Shown here piece after piece: positions 1-6,903 of a stretch of DNA of 7,004 nucleotides. Source of the DNA: Desulfocapsa sp. Lineage in GTDB: Bacteria > Desulfobacterota > Desulfobulbia > Desulfobulbales > Desulfocapsaceae. The stretch lies in the NCBI GenBank assembly GCA_029935135.1, contig JAOZKX010000105.1, forward strand, positions 1 to 7,004. The letters run 5' to 3'. Position 1 is the stretch's first letter. The number at the start of each line of letters is the position of its first letter. The position numbers and the translations under genes are program-made. The notes under the pieces are model-generated. The model did not search any database and was not told where the DNA came from. It worked only from the letters and a program-made list of their open reading frames with translations.

Positions 1-870
1 ATTCAAGGCGGTGCCTCCTCACAATTTTTTATGATCCCCATGAATCTCCTCGCAAAAGAAAAAAAGGCCACCTATTTAAATACCGGAGCCTGGGCCCAAA
101 AAGCGATTAAAGAGGCAAAGCTCTTTGGAGATATTGAAGTTGCATACTCTTCTGAGGATGCAAGTTATAATAGAGTCCCTGCCCCTGATGAATACACCGT
201 TAATTCGGACTCTGAATATCTTTTCCTGGTTTCCAATAATACTATTTACGGCACTCAATTTGCCGATTTTCCAGACTCTGACAAAATGCTTATTGCAGAT
301 ATGTCCTCTGATATACTTTCAAGGAAAATAGATGTGTCAAAATTTGGTCTGATTTTTGCCGGTGCTCAGAAAAACATGGGACCCGCAGGAGTTACCGTTG
401 TCATTATTCGAGACGATCTTCTGGCAAAGACTCCCGAAAACACTCCGACCATGCTCACCTATAAAACTCATGCAGACAAAGGTTCCATGTTTAACACCCC
501 ACCCTGCTTTGCCATATATGGTGTTGGAGAGGTATTGAAATGGTTAAAAAAACAAGGTGGCGTGGCAAAGATTGAAGAAATAAATAATGAAAAAGCGGCA
601 CTTCTGTACAAACAGATAGACGGAACTGATTTCTATCGAGGGCATGCTGAAAAATCATCCCGCTCCCTGATGAATATAACCTTTAATCTTCCCACGCCAG
701 AGCTTGAAACGGAGTTTGTCGCCCGGGCTGCTGAAATCGGGCTCAATGGACTTAAGGGACACCGTTCCATTGGAGGGTGTCGTGCTTCAATTTACAATGC
801 GTTCCCCCGTGAAGGTGTTGTAAGGCTGGTCAGTTTTATGCAGGAATTTGAAGCCCGGCACAAGGGGTAA
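1..870 (+). CDS. serC: Phosphoserine aminotransferase, 3' part (5' end outside window)
   Basis: SerC is a cytosolic PLP enzyme that transaminates 3-phosphohydroxypyruvate with glutamate in serine synthesis, and often the 4-phosphohydroxythreonine step of PLP synthesis. The reading frame is open from base 1, giving 289 residues. The first residues read IQGGASSQFF, the conserved SerC segment (Q/H)GG near residue 75 of the usual ~360-residue protein, so about 70 residues are missing to the left. The ATG codons at 31 and 40 are internal. The PLP-binding lysine is in GAQKNMGPAG, encoded at 370-372. Further SerC marks are NTGAWAQKA, SNNTIYGTQF, TPPCFAIY and the C-terminal GHRSIGGCRASIYNA. The protein ends normally (FEARHKG). 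The next gene follows after 12 bases on the same strand. Family assignment is firm. Confidence 0.96.
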   Translation: MQGGASSQFFMIPMNLLAKEKKATYLNTGAWAQKAIKEAKLFGDIEVAYSSEDASYNRVPAPDEYTVNSDSEYLFLVSNNTIYGTQFADFPDSDKMLIADMSSDILSRKIDVSKFGLIFAGAQKNMGPAGVTVVIIRDDLLAKTPENTPTMLTYKTHADKGSMFNTPPCFAIYGVGEVLKWLKKQGGVAKIEEINNEKAALLYKQIDGTDFYRGHAEKSSRSLMNITFNLPTPELETEFVARAAEIGLNGLKGHRSIGGCRASIYNAFPREGVVRLVSFMQEFEARHKG

Positions 871-882
871 GGCCTGAATCGT

Positions 883-1752
883 ATGAACTATGATGGGGAC
901 ATTATTCGCCCACCCAGTGAAGCTGATTCTATAATTATTCAGGTTACGGTGGGCTGTTCCCATAATCATTGTACCTTTTGCGGTGCCTATAAAGACAAAC
1001 AGTTTCGTATCCGTAACGAAGACGAGGTATTGGAAAATTTACACTTTGCAGCTCAATACTGCAAGAGACAGAAACGAGTATTTCTCGCCGACGGAGATGC
1101 GCTCATTCTTTCCCAATCTCGATTGCTGGAAATCTTCGCACTTATAAAAAAACATATCCCCTGGGTAAATCGTATTGCACTATATGGAAATGCCAAAGCG
1201 ATTCGCTCTAAAAGTGTTGCAGAATTAACTGAATTAAAGGCTATGGGTCTACATCGTATCTATATGGGCTTTGAAAGTGGTTCCAATGAAGTACTTATCA
1301 AAGTGAAAAAGGGCGAGTCTGCCCAATCGATGATCCAGGCGGCGGTAAATGTGAAAAAAGCTGGTATATTTCTTTCTACTACGGTCCTTCTTGGTCTTGC
1401 CGGTGTATCCGGAAGCCTCAAACATGCACGAGAAAGTGGCAGGGTTCTTTCACAAATGGCACCCGGACAAATTGCAGCTCTTTGTCTTATGCCCCTTGCC
1501 AACACTCCACTTGGCAAAGAATATGTCGAGGGAACATTTCAGCTTCCAGACAGCAATGCCATCCTTCTCGAGTTACAGGAATTGCTCCGTAATCTTACCT
1601 GTGACAGGGTACAGTTCATGGCCAATCATGCCTCAAACTACCTGCCCATAAGCGGTCGGTTGGCACGGGACCGTGACTCCATGCTGAAAACGATACAAGA
1701 TGCGCTCCAGGGAAAACAACCTTTAACACCAGAGAACTTTCGCGGATTGTAA
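883..1752 (+). CDS. Uncharacterised radical SAM protein with C-X4-C-X2-C motif
   Basis: A 289-residue radical SAM protein, presumably cytosolic and [4Fe-4S]-dependent; its reaction is unknown. The cluster motif is C25-SHNH-C30-TF-C33, that is C-X4-C-X2-C rather than the classic C-X3-C-X2-C; the codons from 955 to 981 read this plainly, with no frameshift. The segment FLADGDAL (67-74) sits where radical SAM proteins usually have the SAM-binding beta-2 motif, and MGFESGS (128-134) is typical of COG1032-like members. The C-terminal NHASNYLP (248-255) is a signature I associate with a conserved but functionally undescribed subgroup. No B12-binding, SPASM or TRAM domain is visible. The start at 883 follows a TAAGG sequence (868-872) ten bases upstream. 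It ends one base before rlmN, so the two are probably translated together. The superfamily is certain and the function open. Confidence 0.9.
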   Translation: MNYDGDIIRPPSEADSIIIQVTVGCSHNHCTFCGAYKDKQFRIRNEDEVLENLHFAAQYCKRQKRVFLADGDALILSQSRLLEIFALIKKHIPWVNRIALYGNAKAIRSKSVAELTELKAMGLHRIYMGFESGSNEVLIKVKKGESAQSMIQAAVNVKKAGIFLSTTVLLGLAGVSGSLKHARESGRVLSQMAPGQIAALCLMPLANTPLGKEYVEGTFQLPDSNAILLELQELLRNLTCDRVQFMANHASNYLPISGRLARDRDSMLKTIQDALQGKQPLTPENFRGL

Positions 1753-1753
1753 T

Positions 1754-2836
1754 ATGAATAAAAAAACAGATCTTCGGAATTTAACCCAGGAAGAGATTAT
1801 CACCTATGTGGAAAGCCTGGATGAACCTGCATTTCGCGGAAAACAGATCATGGGTTGGCTCTACCGGCCTGACATTACTGCTTTTTCTCAGATGACAGAT
1901 CTGGCAAAATCCTTTCGTGCTCGCCTTGCAGAACATGCATACATGTCCTCTTTTACAGATCCAAAGATGCAGCGATCCGAAGACGGTTGCGTCAAATTTG
2001 GCTTTAAGCTTGACGACGGTAACCTGATAGAGTCCGTACTGATCCCGGAACCAGATCGTAATACCCTCTGTATTTCCTGCCAGGTTGGCTGTGCCATGAA
2101 ATGCTCATTCTGCCTTACGGCAACAATGGGTTTTGTCCGTAATCTCACACCAGCAGAGATTGTGAATCAGGTTTGTGCAGTTGCTGATTTCGTTCGGCAC
2201 CAACCAAAAGGAAAACGCATAGGGCCTGATCGGATAACAAACCTTGTTTTTATGGGCATGGGAGAACCGCTGAATAATCTGGAAAATCTAGTGAAGTCTA
2301 TTTCAATCCTCACTGAACAGCGAGGTCTCGATCTTACCAGTCGCCGAATTACTGTCTCCACCTGCGGCATTGCCCCCAAGATGCATCTGCTTGGTGAACA
2401 GACAGATGTCAACCTTGCCATTTCTCTGCACGCGGTAGATGACGAGACAAGAAGTGAAATTATGCCAGTTAATCAACGATACCCACTTGCGGAACTCCTC
2501 CAGGCCTGTCGAGATTTCCCCATGCCGAAGAGAAAACGGATCATGTTTGAATATATCCTACTCCAGGGGGTAAATGATTCCGACGATGAGGCGCGAAAGC
2601 TCGGCCAGATCCTTAAGGGAATTCCCTGCAAGATCAATCTTCTCCCCTACAACGAATCACCCGGAATTGGTTTTAAAAGTCCCAGCCGTAATCGTGTGTA
2701 TGCCTTCCAGAAAATAGTGCGAGATTGCGGCTATTCTGTATTTATCCGCAGTAGTCGTGGTGGTGATATTTCCGCAGCATGTGGACAGCTTGCAAAAGAA
2801 CAGACAACCAGGAACGCGGGAGAAAAAAATGCCTGA
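1754..2836 (+). CDS. rlmN: Dual-specificity 23S rRNA A2503 / tRNA A37 C2-methyltransferase RlmN
   Basis: RlmN is a radical SAM enzyme that methylates C2 of A2503 in 23S rRNA and of A37 in some tRNAs. The 360-residue protein has the usual length and full set of key residues. The cluster cysteines are C113, C117 and C120 (C-X3-C-X2-C). C106, seven residues before the cluster, matches E. coli C118, which resolves the protein-RNA crosslink. C343 in DISAACGQLA matches the methyl-carrying C355. GMGEPLNN (168-175), TVSTCGIAP, the NLAISLHA segment and NLLPYNESPG are all family marks. The N-terminal region (LDEPAFRGKQIMGWLY) is the accessory RNA-binding domain. The ATG is one base after the preceding TAA and has only a weak Shine-Dalgarno (GGA at 1744-1746), suggesting coupled translation. 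It is not Cfr: it lacks the Cfr-type N-terminus and looks like a housekeeping RlmN. Confidence 0.97.
   Translation: MNKKTDLRNLTQEEIITYVESLDEPAFRGKQIMGWLYRPDITAFSQMTDLAKSFRARLAEHAYMSSFTDPKMQRSEDGCVKFGFKLDDGNLIESVLIPEPDRNTLCISCQVGCAMKCSFCLTATMGFVRNLTPAEIVNQVCAVADFVRHQPKGKRIGPDRITNLVFMGMGEPLNNLENLVKSISILTEQRGLDLTSRRITVSTCGIAPKMHLLGEQTDVNLAISLHAVDDETRSEIMPVNQRYPLAELLQACRDFPMPKRKRIMFEYILLQGVNDSDDEARKLGQILKGIPCKINLLPYNESPGIGFKSPSRNRVYAFQKIVRDCGYSVFIRSSRGGDISAACGQLAKEQTTRNAGEKNA
2818..2822 (+). promoter_or_regulatory. Shine-Dalgarno deciding the nitroreductase start
   Basis: GGGAG lies six bases before the ATG at 2829, inside the end of rlmN. It supports 2829 as the start rather than the in-frame GTG at 2757, which lies 72 bases further inside rlmN and would add residues unlike the family. 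Confidence 0.7.
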
Positions 2837-3590
2837 ACTTGAAGAGTGCAGTGGATACAAATATTTGCAGGAAACAGCCTATTGTCGAGAAACAATACAA
2901 TCTTGCAAGCGACCGGCAATTGCCGAGGTGGATACATTTAAAAAATATCCTGCGGCAGAAAAAATCCAACTTCCACGCACTTGGGAACTAGACGAAGCGA
3001 GAATCACTCCCCTTCTCCAGGAACGACGATCTTTGCGGCGTTTTCTTATGGAACCACTAACCATGGAAGAACTCGCATTTATGCTCTGGTCCAGCCAGGG
3101 AATTACTGCAAAGGCCGGTAACTATTCATTTCGCACAGCCCCTTCAGGAGGTGCCCTCTATCCTGTGGAGACATACCTTAGTGCCAACCTGGTGGAGGAT
3201 CTGGATCCGGGTCTCTATCATTTTGATGTGGAAGGGTTCGCCTTAGACAGAATCAGTGACAGGGATAGTGCAGAAAGTGTTGCTGCGGCCTGTATGAATC
3301 AGCGCTTTATGGCTCAATCTGCAGTAACCTTCCTTTGGACCGCTGTTTACAGGCGTTGCATGAGTAAATATGGGAATCGTGGCATGCGCTATCTCCTCAT
3401 TGATTCTGGCCATATCTGCCAGAATCTCCTGCTGGCCGCTGAAGCTACAGGGTGTGGCGGTTGCCCGGTTGCAGCCTTCTACGACGATGAGGTGAACACA
3501 CTGTTGCAGCTTGACAGCAAAGAAGAGACGATTATTTACTCAGCCGCAGTTGGTAAAAAAGTGCAACAGCCATCCCGTTGTACCCTTTGA
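2829..3590 (+). CDS. Stand-alone SagB/ThcOx-type nitroreductase family protein
   Basis: A 253-residue FMN-dependent oxidoreductase of the nitroreductase superfamily, SagB/ThcOx branch; substrate unknown. After a ~55-residue N-terminal segment ending in EKIQLP come the FMN-site motif ERRSLRRF (65-72), APSGGALYPVE (104-114), the DSGHICQNLLLAAEATG segment (192-208) and GCGGCPVAAFYDD (208-220), all in the expected order. No signal peptide or membrane segment is seen. The branch is named after SagB, the azoline dehydrogenase of streptolysin S maturation, but no YcaO cyclodehydratase, precursor peptide or exporter is present here, so peptide maturation should not be assumed. Many anaerobes carry such isolated members without known function. 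The gene overlaps rlmN by 8 bases (2829-2836), so it is very likely co-transcribed and translationally coupled. It ends 13 bases from the stop codon of the convergent gene. Confidence 0.88.
   Translation: MPELEECSGYKYLQETAYCRETIQSCKRPAIAEVDTFKKYPAAEKIQLPRTWELDEARITPLLQERRSLRRFLMEPLTMEELAFMLWSSQGITAKAGNYSFRTAPSGGALYPVETYLSANLVEDLDPGLYHFDVEGFALDRISDRDSAESVAAACMNQRFMAQSAVTFLWTAVYRRCMSKYGNRGMRYLLIDSGHICQNLLLAAEATGCGGCPVAAFYDDEVNTLLQLDSKEETIIYSAAVGKKVQQPSRCTL
3555..3583 (-). terminator. Possible rho-independent terminator of the kor operon
   Basis: Read on the minus strand, GTACAAC (3583-3577), a 9-base loop and GTTGCAC (3567-3561) form a seven-position stem with one A-C mismatch, followed at once by six T (3560-3555). 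It starts about 20 bases past the stop of the last minus-strand gene and lies within the 3' coding end of the opposing nitroreductase. The stem is short and only partly GC, so termination would be modest. Confidence 0.35.
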
Positions 3591-3603
3591 GTATATTACC
3601 TGC

Positions 3604-3897
3604 TTACTCTCTGTTTTCACTTCGTTCTTCCGGGTCCCTGTAGTAGGTGTGACTGGACTCAAGTGTTGTGGGGGATTTACTGAAGAATGCGTTGAGGTCT
3701 TTTGGGATATCCAGTGCTGACCTGCCGGTGATAAGGAAATAGCCCATACCAACTGCAACAATAACGATCACTGCAATTATTCCTTTTTTTACATTTCCCC
3801 GAAGGCTGGCGCTAAGAAAGAAAAAAGCGCAGAGGGCAACGCCGCCCACAATAAAGAAGATTTTGTATTCAACTATAAAGCTGGATATCGCATTCAT
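3604..3897 (-). CDS. Small two-helix membrane protein of unknown function, last gene of the kor operon
   Basis: I do not recognise this 97-residue protein. Two hydrophobic stretches are visible: roughly residues 12-32 (from KIFFIVGG to LSASL) and 39-57 (GIIAVIVIVAVGMGYFLI). They are joined by a short basic loop (RGNVKK), which by the positive-inside rule suggests the loop is cytoplasmic and both ends face the periplasm. The last ~40 residues are hydrophilic and end in a charged tail (YYRDPEERSENRE). There is no cleavable signal peptide, lipobox or cofactor motif; the only Cys, C23, is in the first helix. A strong Shine-Dalgarno, GGGAGGG (complement of 3903-3909), lies five bases before the ATG, and the gap to korC is 21 bases, so it is a real gene probably co-transcribed with korDABC. 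Whether it works with the enzyme complex is unknown. Confidence 0.8.
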   Translation of the reverse strand: MNAISSFIVEYKIFFIVGGVALCAFFFLSASLRGNVKKGIIAVIVIVAVGMGYFLITGRSALDIPKDLNAFFSKSPTTLESSHTYYRDPEERSENRE

Positions 3898-3918
3898 TTA
3901 ATCCCTCCCAATCTTCTA

Positions 3919-4509
3919 TTAAAGTTCATCGTCCCAGTCAGAAAGCACTGAGCGGGGTAAGGAATCAATGTCTATCTTCCTGGCCGCTTCAATACCTGCT
4001 TGCAGGGCTTCAGAGTTCATTTTCTCTGTCCCTTTCGGAACACGTGCCAGGAGGGCTTTTTCCAGGCTTCCAAGTCCAACCTGATTGGATAAATAGCCAA
4101 CAGCTCCAAGAGCCACCATATTGGCAACGAGTTCCCTGCCGATTTCTTTCCTGGCAATATGAGTAAAAGGAATTGAAACAGCACGACTGGTTGGTAATTG
4201 CTCCACCAGTCCACTGTCCACTACCAGGAGGCCTTCAGGCTTAATGTCAAAAAAGTAGGCATCACAGGCAGTCTGGGTCATGGCCAGAAGTAGATCAACC
4301 TCAAGGGCCTTGGGATAATCAATTGGGGAACTGGAAATAACAACTTCAGCCTTACTTTTCCCTCCTCGTGCTTCAGGACCGTAACTTTGGGTCTGGCAAA
4401 CATACTTATTGTCAAAAGAGCCAAGTGCATCGGCAAGGACTACAGCTGCAGTTATGATACCCTGTCCGCCAGAGCCGCTGAATCTGATCTCGTATCTTTC
4501 ATCACTCAT
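3919..4509 (-). CDS. korC: 2-oxoglutarate:ferredoxin oxidoreductase, gamma subunit
   Basis: A 196-residue gamma subunit (KorC/OorC) of a 2-oxoacid:ferredoxin oxidoreductase, a cytosolic CoA-, TPP- and ferredoxin-dependent enzyme interconverting 2-oxoglutarate with succinyl-CoA and CO2. The N-terminal glycine-rich motif FSGSGGQGI (10-18) and QSYGPEARGGKS (41-52) are the two hallmark motifs of the gamma domain, and the length is usual for a separate gamma subunit. The start at 4509 has AAGGTGA six bases upstream and overlaps the end of korB by 8 bases (4502-4509), which implies coupled translation. Sequence alone distinguishes 2-oxoglutarate from other 2-oxoacids poorly for this subunit; the assignment leans on the D-A-B-C operon and on the beta subunit. 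The protein appears complete. Confidence 0.93.
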   Translation of the reverse strand: MSDERYEIRFSGSGGQGIITAAVVLADALGSFDNKYVCQTQSYGPEARGGKSKAEVVISSSPIDYPKALEVDLLLAMTQTACDAYFFDIKPEGLLVVDSGLVEQLPTSRAVSIPFTHIARKEIGRELVANMVALGAVGYLSNQVGLGSLEKALLARVPKGTEKMNSEALQAGIEAARKIDIDSLPRSVLSDWDDEL

Positions 4510-5383
4510 AGCGTTTCACCTTGGTTTTTTCTTTTTCTTCGGCAGTTTTCACAGCATTTTTTCTGGCCTCAGTAATCACTCTCTGATACTGCTCAGTAGA
4601 AATTGGTTTTTCTATATCTGCCAGTACACCAATGGTGAACTTCCCGACCAGCTCTTCCTCACTCATCTTGGCAGCTTTAGTAACAGTAACGGCATTTTCA
4701 TTGTAGCTGTTAATCATCTCAACAGCACCCCCAAGCTTGTTTCTCCGCCCATGCTGGACATGGCAGTTAGAGATAACTTCCACCACAGAAAAACCCTTTT
4801 TCTTGATTGCCTGCTGAATTATTTCTTCAAGATGTGTTGCATGGTACACTGTTCCTCTGGCAACAAAAGAAGCCCCAGCCGTTACAGCAAGCTCGGCTAT
4901 GGAAAAAGCGTGCTCAACATGTCCGTAAATAGAAGTGGTTGACACGGAACCATATGGGGTTGTAGGAGAATATTGCCCTCCCGTCATACCATAGGTGGAG
5001 TTATTAATAATAATAGCAGTGATGTCAAGATTTCGCCTGGCCGCATGGATAAAGTGATTGCCCCCGATGGCAGTGGCGTCGCCATCCCCCATTACGGTAA
5101 TCACAGTAAGTTCAGGCTTTGCCAGTTTGATTCCGGTGGAAAATGTCAGGGCCCGACCGTGTGTTGTGTGGATGGTGTTAAAGTCTATATAGGTAGGCAT
5201 TCTTCCGGAACAGCCAATTCCGGAAGCCAGGACCACTTCATCTTTACTCAGTGCAAGCGTATGCACACCACGGAGCAATGCTCCCATAACAATGCCATTG
5301 CCGCATCCAGGGCACCAGACATGGGGGAATTTTTTATCATGACGCAGATATTCCTGTCGGATTATTTCAGCGCGTTCCAGCAT
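4502..5383 (-). CDS. korB: 2-oxoglutarate:ferredoxin oxidoreductase, beta subunit (TPP-binding)
   Basis: The 293-residue beta subunit (KorB/OorB) binds thiamine pyrophosphate and a [4Fe-4S] cluster and carries out the decarboxylation and electron transfer chemistry with KorA. Four candidate cluster cysteines are present: C24 and C27 in WCPGCGNG, C58 in GIGCSGR, and C207 in SNCHVQHGRRN. The TPP-binding motif runs from GDGD (99-102) to NN (127-128), followed by YGMTGGQYSPTT. The C-X-X-(Q/Y)-(H/Y)-GRRN context around C207 is what I expect from 2-oxoglutarate-type rather than pyruvate-type enzymes. The ATG at 5383 has AGGAG seven bases upstream (complement of 5391-5395). A 51-base gap separates it from korA, the largest in this operon. 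The C-terminus is lysine- and glutamate-rich. The protein is complete. Confidence 0.95.
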   Translation of the reverse strand: MLERAEIIRQEYLRHDKKFPHVWCPGCGNGIVMGALLRGVHTLALSKDEVVLASGIGCSGRMPTYIDFNTIHTTHGRALTFSTGIKLAKPELTVITVMGDGDATAIGGNHFIHAARRNLDITAIIINNSTYGMTGGQYSPTTPYGSVSTTSIYGHVEHAFSIAELAVTAGASFVARGTVYHATHLEEIIQQAIKKKGFSVVEVISNCHVQHGRRNKLGGAVEMINSYNENAVTVTKAAKMSEEELVGKFTIGVLADIEKPISTEQYQRVITEARKNAVKTAEEKEKTKVKRYE

Positions 5384-5434
5384 TTCAGCTCTCCTTTTTT
5401 ATCATCAGGGTGGCCATCAGATTATCTTTTACAA

Positions 5435-6577
5435 TCATGCTTTAACTATTCTCTTTAATATTTCTTCAGGGCTGATTAAGTGTCCATCAACTCTGTTATG
5501 TTTCACTATTCGACAATTGGCCTGATTAACACGGGAAATTTCCCTGCTCATCTGGCCCATGTTCATTTCAGGAACTATGGCCACGCGACATTGACGCAGG
5601 TAGGTGTCTACACTTTTCCTGGGAAATGGAAAGAGTGTTACCAACTGTACCAGTCCAGCCTTAACCCCTTGTTCTCTGGCCAGGCGAACTGCCTTCAGGG
5701 CGGACCGGGCCACTGAGCCATAGGCAATAACACATATTTCAGCATCTTCCATAAGATAGGTCTTGGTGACTTGAATATCCTGGAACCCCTTGGATATTTT
5801 TCCATGAATCCGTTTGTAGAACTTTTCTACTTCCTGAGGATTCTGGGTGGGGTAGCCATGTTCATCATGGATGAGTCCGGTAACATGATGCCTGTAGCCA
5901 TCACCAAATGATGCCATATCAGGAACGCCACGATTGTTATCAGCATATGGTTTGTACCACTCCGGGGGAACATCTGGTGATATTCTATCAATGACCCGAA
6001 TCTGTTCACTCTCTGGCAAGGCAACTGCTTCCCGGGTATGGGCCACAACTTCGTCCGAAAGAATAATGACAGGAACACGATATTTTTCAGAAAGATTGAA
6101 GGCCTTTACTGTTACAGAAAAACAATCAGCAACAGATGATACAGCAAGGACAATGATGGGATGATCCCCATGTGTCCCCCATCTTGCCATCTGCACATCG
6201 CCCTGCGAAGGACTCGTGGGGAGTCCGGTGGAAGGACCGCCTCTCATAACATTGACGATCACACAGGGTACTTCAGCCACACAGGCATAACCAAGATTTT
6301 CCTGTATAAGGGAAAAGCCTGGTCCACTGGTAGCCGTCAACGATTTTGTACCGGCAAGGGAGGCGCCAATGACTGCACCCATGGAAGCGATTTCGTCCTC
6401 CATTTGAATAAATGTCCCGCCTATTTCCGGTAGTTTAACTGATAACAGTTCACTGATTTCAGATGCAGGTGTGATTGGATAGCCGGCATAAAAACGGCAA
6501 CCAGCAGCAAGGGCACCGGCCACAATTGCTTCATTTCCTTGAAGAAGAACTCTTTTGACCTGTTCATTAGCGGGCAT
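5435..6577 (-). CDS. korA: 2-oxoglutarate:ferredoxin oxidoreductase, alpha subunit
   Basis: The 380-residue alpha subunit (KorA/OorA) contributes the pyrimidine-side TPP domain and the transketolase C-terminal domain. Marks in order: LQGNEAIVAGALAAGC (12-27), the YPITPASEI motif (33-41), QMEDEIASMGAVIGAS (58-73) with the TPP-activating glutamate expected in this segment, TSGPGFSLIQE (83-93), RGGPSTGLPT-SQGD (112-127) and, near the end, PEMNMGQMSREI. I chose the ATG at 6577 because AGGAG (complement of 6586-6590) lies eight bases before it and homologues begin just before this QGNEA segment; a longer reading from 6643 would add 22 unrelated residues inside korD. It overlaps korD by 11 bases (6567-6577). 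Substrate specificity for 2-oxoglutarate is inferred from the four-gene set; a branched-chain 2-oxoacid enzyme (VOR type) is the main alternative. Confidence 0.94.
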   Translation of the reverse strand: MPANEQVKRVLLQGNEAIVAGALAAGCRFYAGYPITPASEISELLSVKLPEIGGTFIQMEDEIASMGAVIGASLAGTKSLTATSGPGFSLIQENLGYACVAEVPCVIVNVMRGGPSTGLPTSPSQGDVQMARWGTHGDHPIIVLAVSSVADCFSVTVKAFNLSEKYRVPVIILSDEVVAHTREAVALPESEQIRVIDRISPDVPPEWYKPYADNNRGVPDMASFGDGYRHHVTGLIHDEHGYPTQNPQEVEKFYKRIHGKISKGFQDIQVTKTYLMEDAEICVIAYGSVARSALKAVRLAREQGVKAGLVQLVTLFPFPRKSVDTYLRQCRVAIVPEMNMGQMSREISRVNQANCRIVKHNRVDGHLISPEEILKRIVKA

Positions 6578-6860
6578 CAGTTTCTCTCCTTTCCGGATGT
6601 CTGTTTTTAATGGTAATCGCAAAATCGGGACAGTGAATCTCACATAATCGGCACCCTACACATTTATCTATTTCATCAATGTAGGGCTGACCTGTCTCAT
6701 TAGTAAGAATGATTTTTTTGGCACAAAAAGCTGTGCACAGTCCACAGGACTTACACCATTTGTAAAAGAAGGTGACGGTGTAAAGTTTTTTTTCTTTTCT
6801 CTCGCCTGAATCTGGTGGAGTAACTGCCTTTTTATTGGCAGTTTTTGTCGCTTTGGCCAT
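6567..6860 (-). CDS. korD: 2-oxoglutarate:ferredoxin oxidoreductase, delta subunit (2x[4Fe-4S] ferredoxin)
   Basis: A 97-residue ferredoxin-like delta subunit (KorD/OorD) that passes electrons between the catalytic subunits and soluble ferredoxin. Two cluster-binding motifs are intact: C36-X2-C39-X2-C42-X3-C46 and C67-X2-C70-X2-C73-X3-C77 followed by proline. After C46 the usual proline is alanine. A basic, low-complexity N-terminus of about 25 residues (MAKATKTANKKAV and on) precedes the fold. I place the start at the ATG at 6860 with GGAGGA just upstream; an ATG at 6878 and a GTG at 6881 are in frame but would put that Shine-Dalgarno inside the gene. It is the first gene of the operon, giving the D-A-B-C order known from oorDABC of epsilonproteobacteria. 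Confidence 0.93.
   Translation of the reverse strand: MAKATKTANKKAVTPPDSGERKEKKLYTVTFFYKWCKSCGLCTAFCAKKIILTNETGQPYIDEIDKCVGCRLCEIHCPDFAITIKNRHPERRETDAR
6586..6590 (-). promoter_or_regulatory. Shine-Dalgarno deciding the korA start
   Basis: AGGAG on the minus strand lies eight bases upstream of the ATG at 6577, within the last codons of korD. It fixes the short korA start and fits coupled translation from korD. Confidence 0.75.
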
Positions 6861-6863
6861 AGA

Positions 6864-6869
6864 TCCTCC
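6864..6869 (-). promoter_or_regulatory. Shine-Dalgarno deciding the korD start
   Basis: GGAGGA on the minus strand precedes the ATG at 6860 with a short spacer of about four bases after GGAGG. The next candidate, AGGAT (complement of 6891-6895), is 12 bases from the ATG at 6878 and is the poorer match. Confidence 0.6.
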
Positions 6870-6903
6870 GGATGACATCACTCACGGGATATCCTGTTAT
6901 TTC

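Noticed and set aside
2757..2828. Longer start for the nitroreductase at 2757.
   Set aside because: It is a GTG inside rlmN without a good ribosome site, and the added 24 residues do not look like the family, while 2829 has GGGAG six bases upstream.
1754..2836. Cfr-type antibiotic resistance methyltransferase.
   Set aside because: Length, N-terminal accessory domain and motifs match housekeeping RlmN; nothing suggests transfer or a resistance context.
883..3590. A peptide-modification (RiPP) cluster made of the radical SAM protein plus the SagB-like protein.
   Set aside because: No precursor peptide, YcaO, RRE-type binding protein or exporter is visible, the radical SAM protein lacks a SPASM domain, and rlmN sits between the two genes.
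5385..5417. Ten-codon minus-strand frame (MATLMIKKES) in the korA-korB gap, ending across the korB ribosome site.
   Set aside because: It has no clear Shine-Dalgarno of its own and no run of regulatory codons; too short to support as a leader peptide. The gap also shows a CTGATG direct repeat, which is likely chance.
4409..5458. Two long plus-strand open frames (4409-4942, 177 residues; 4973-5458, 161 residues) opposite korC and korB.
   Set aside because: They lie antisense to well-supported genes, their translations have no recognisable motif, and they read as composition-driven shadows of the kor coding frames.
6578..6643. Longer korA start at 6643.
   Set aside because: The extra 22 residues would overlap korD deeply and do not resemble KorA; the ATG at 6577 has a good ribosome site.
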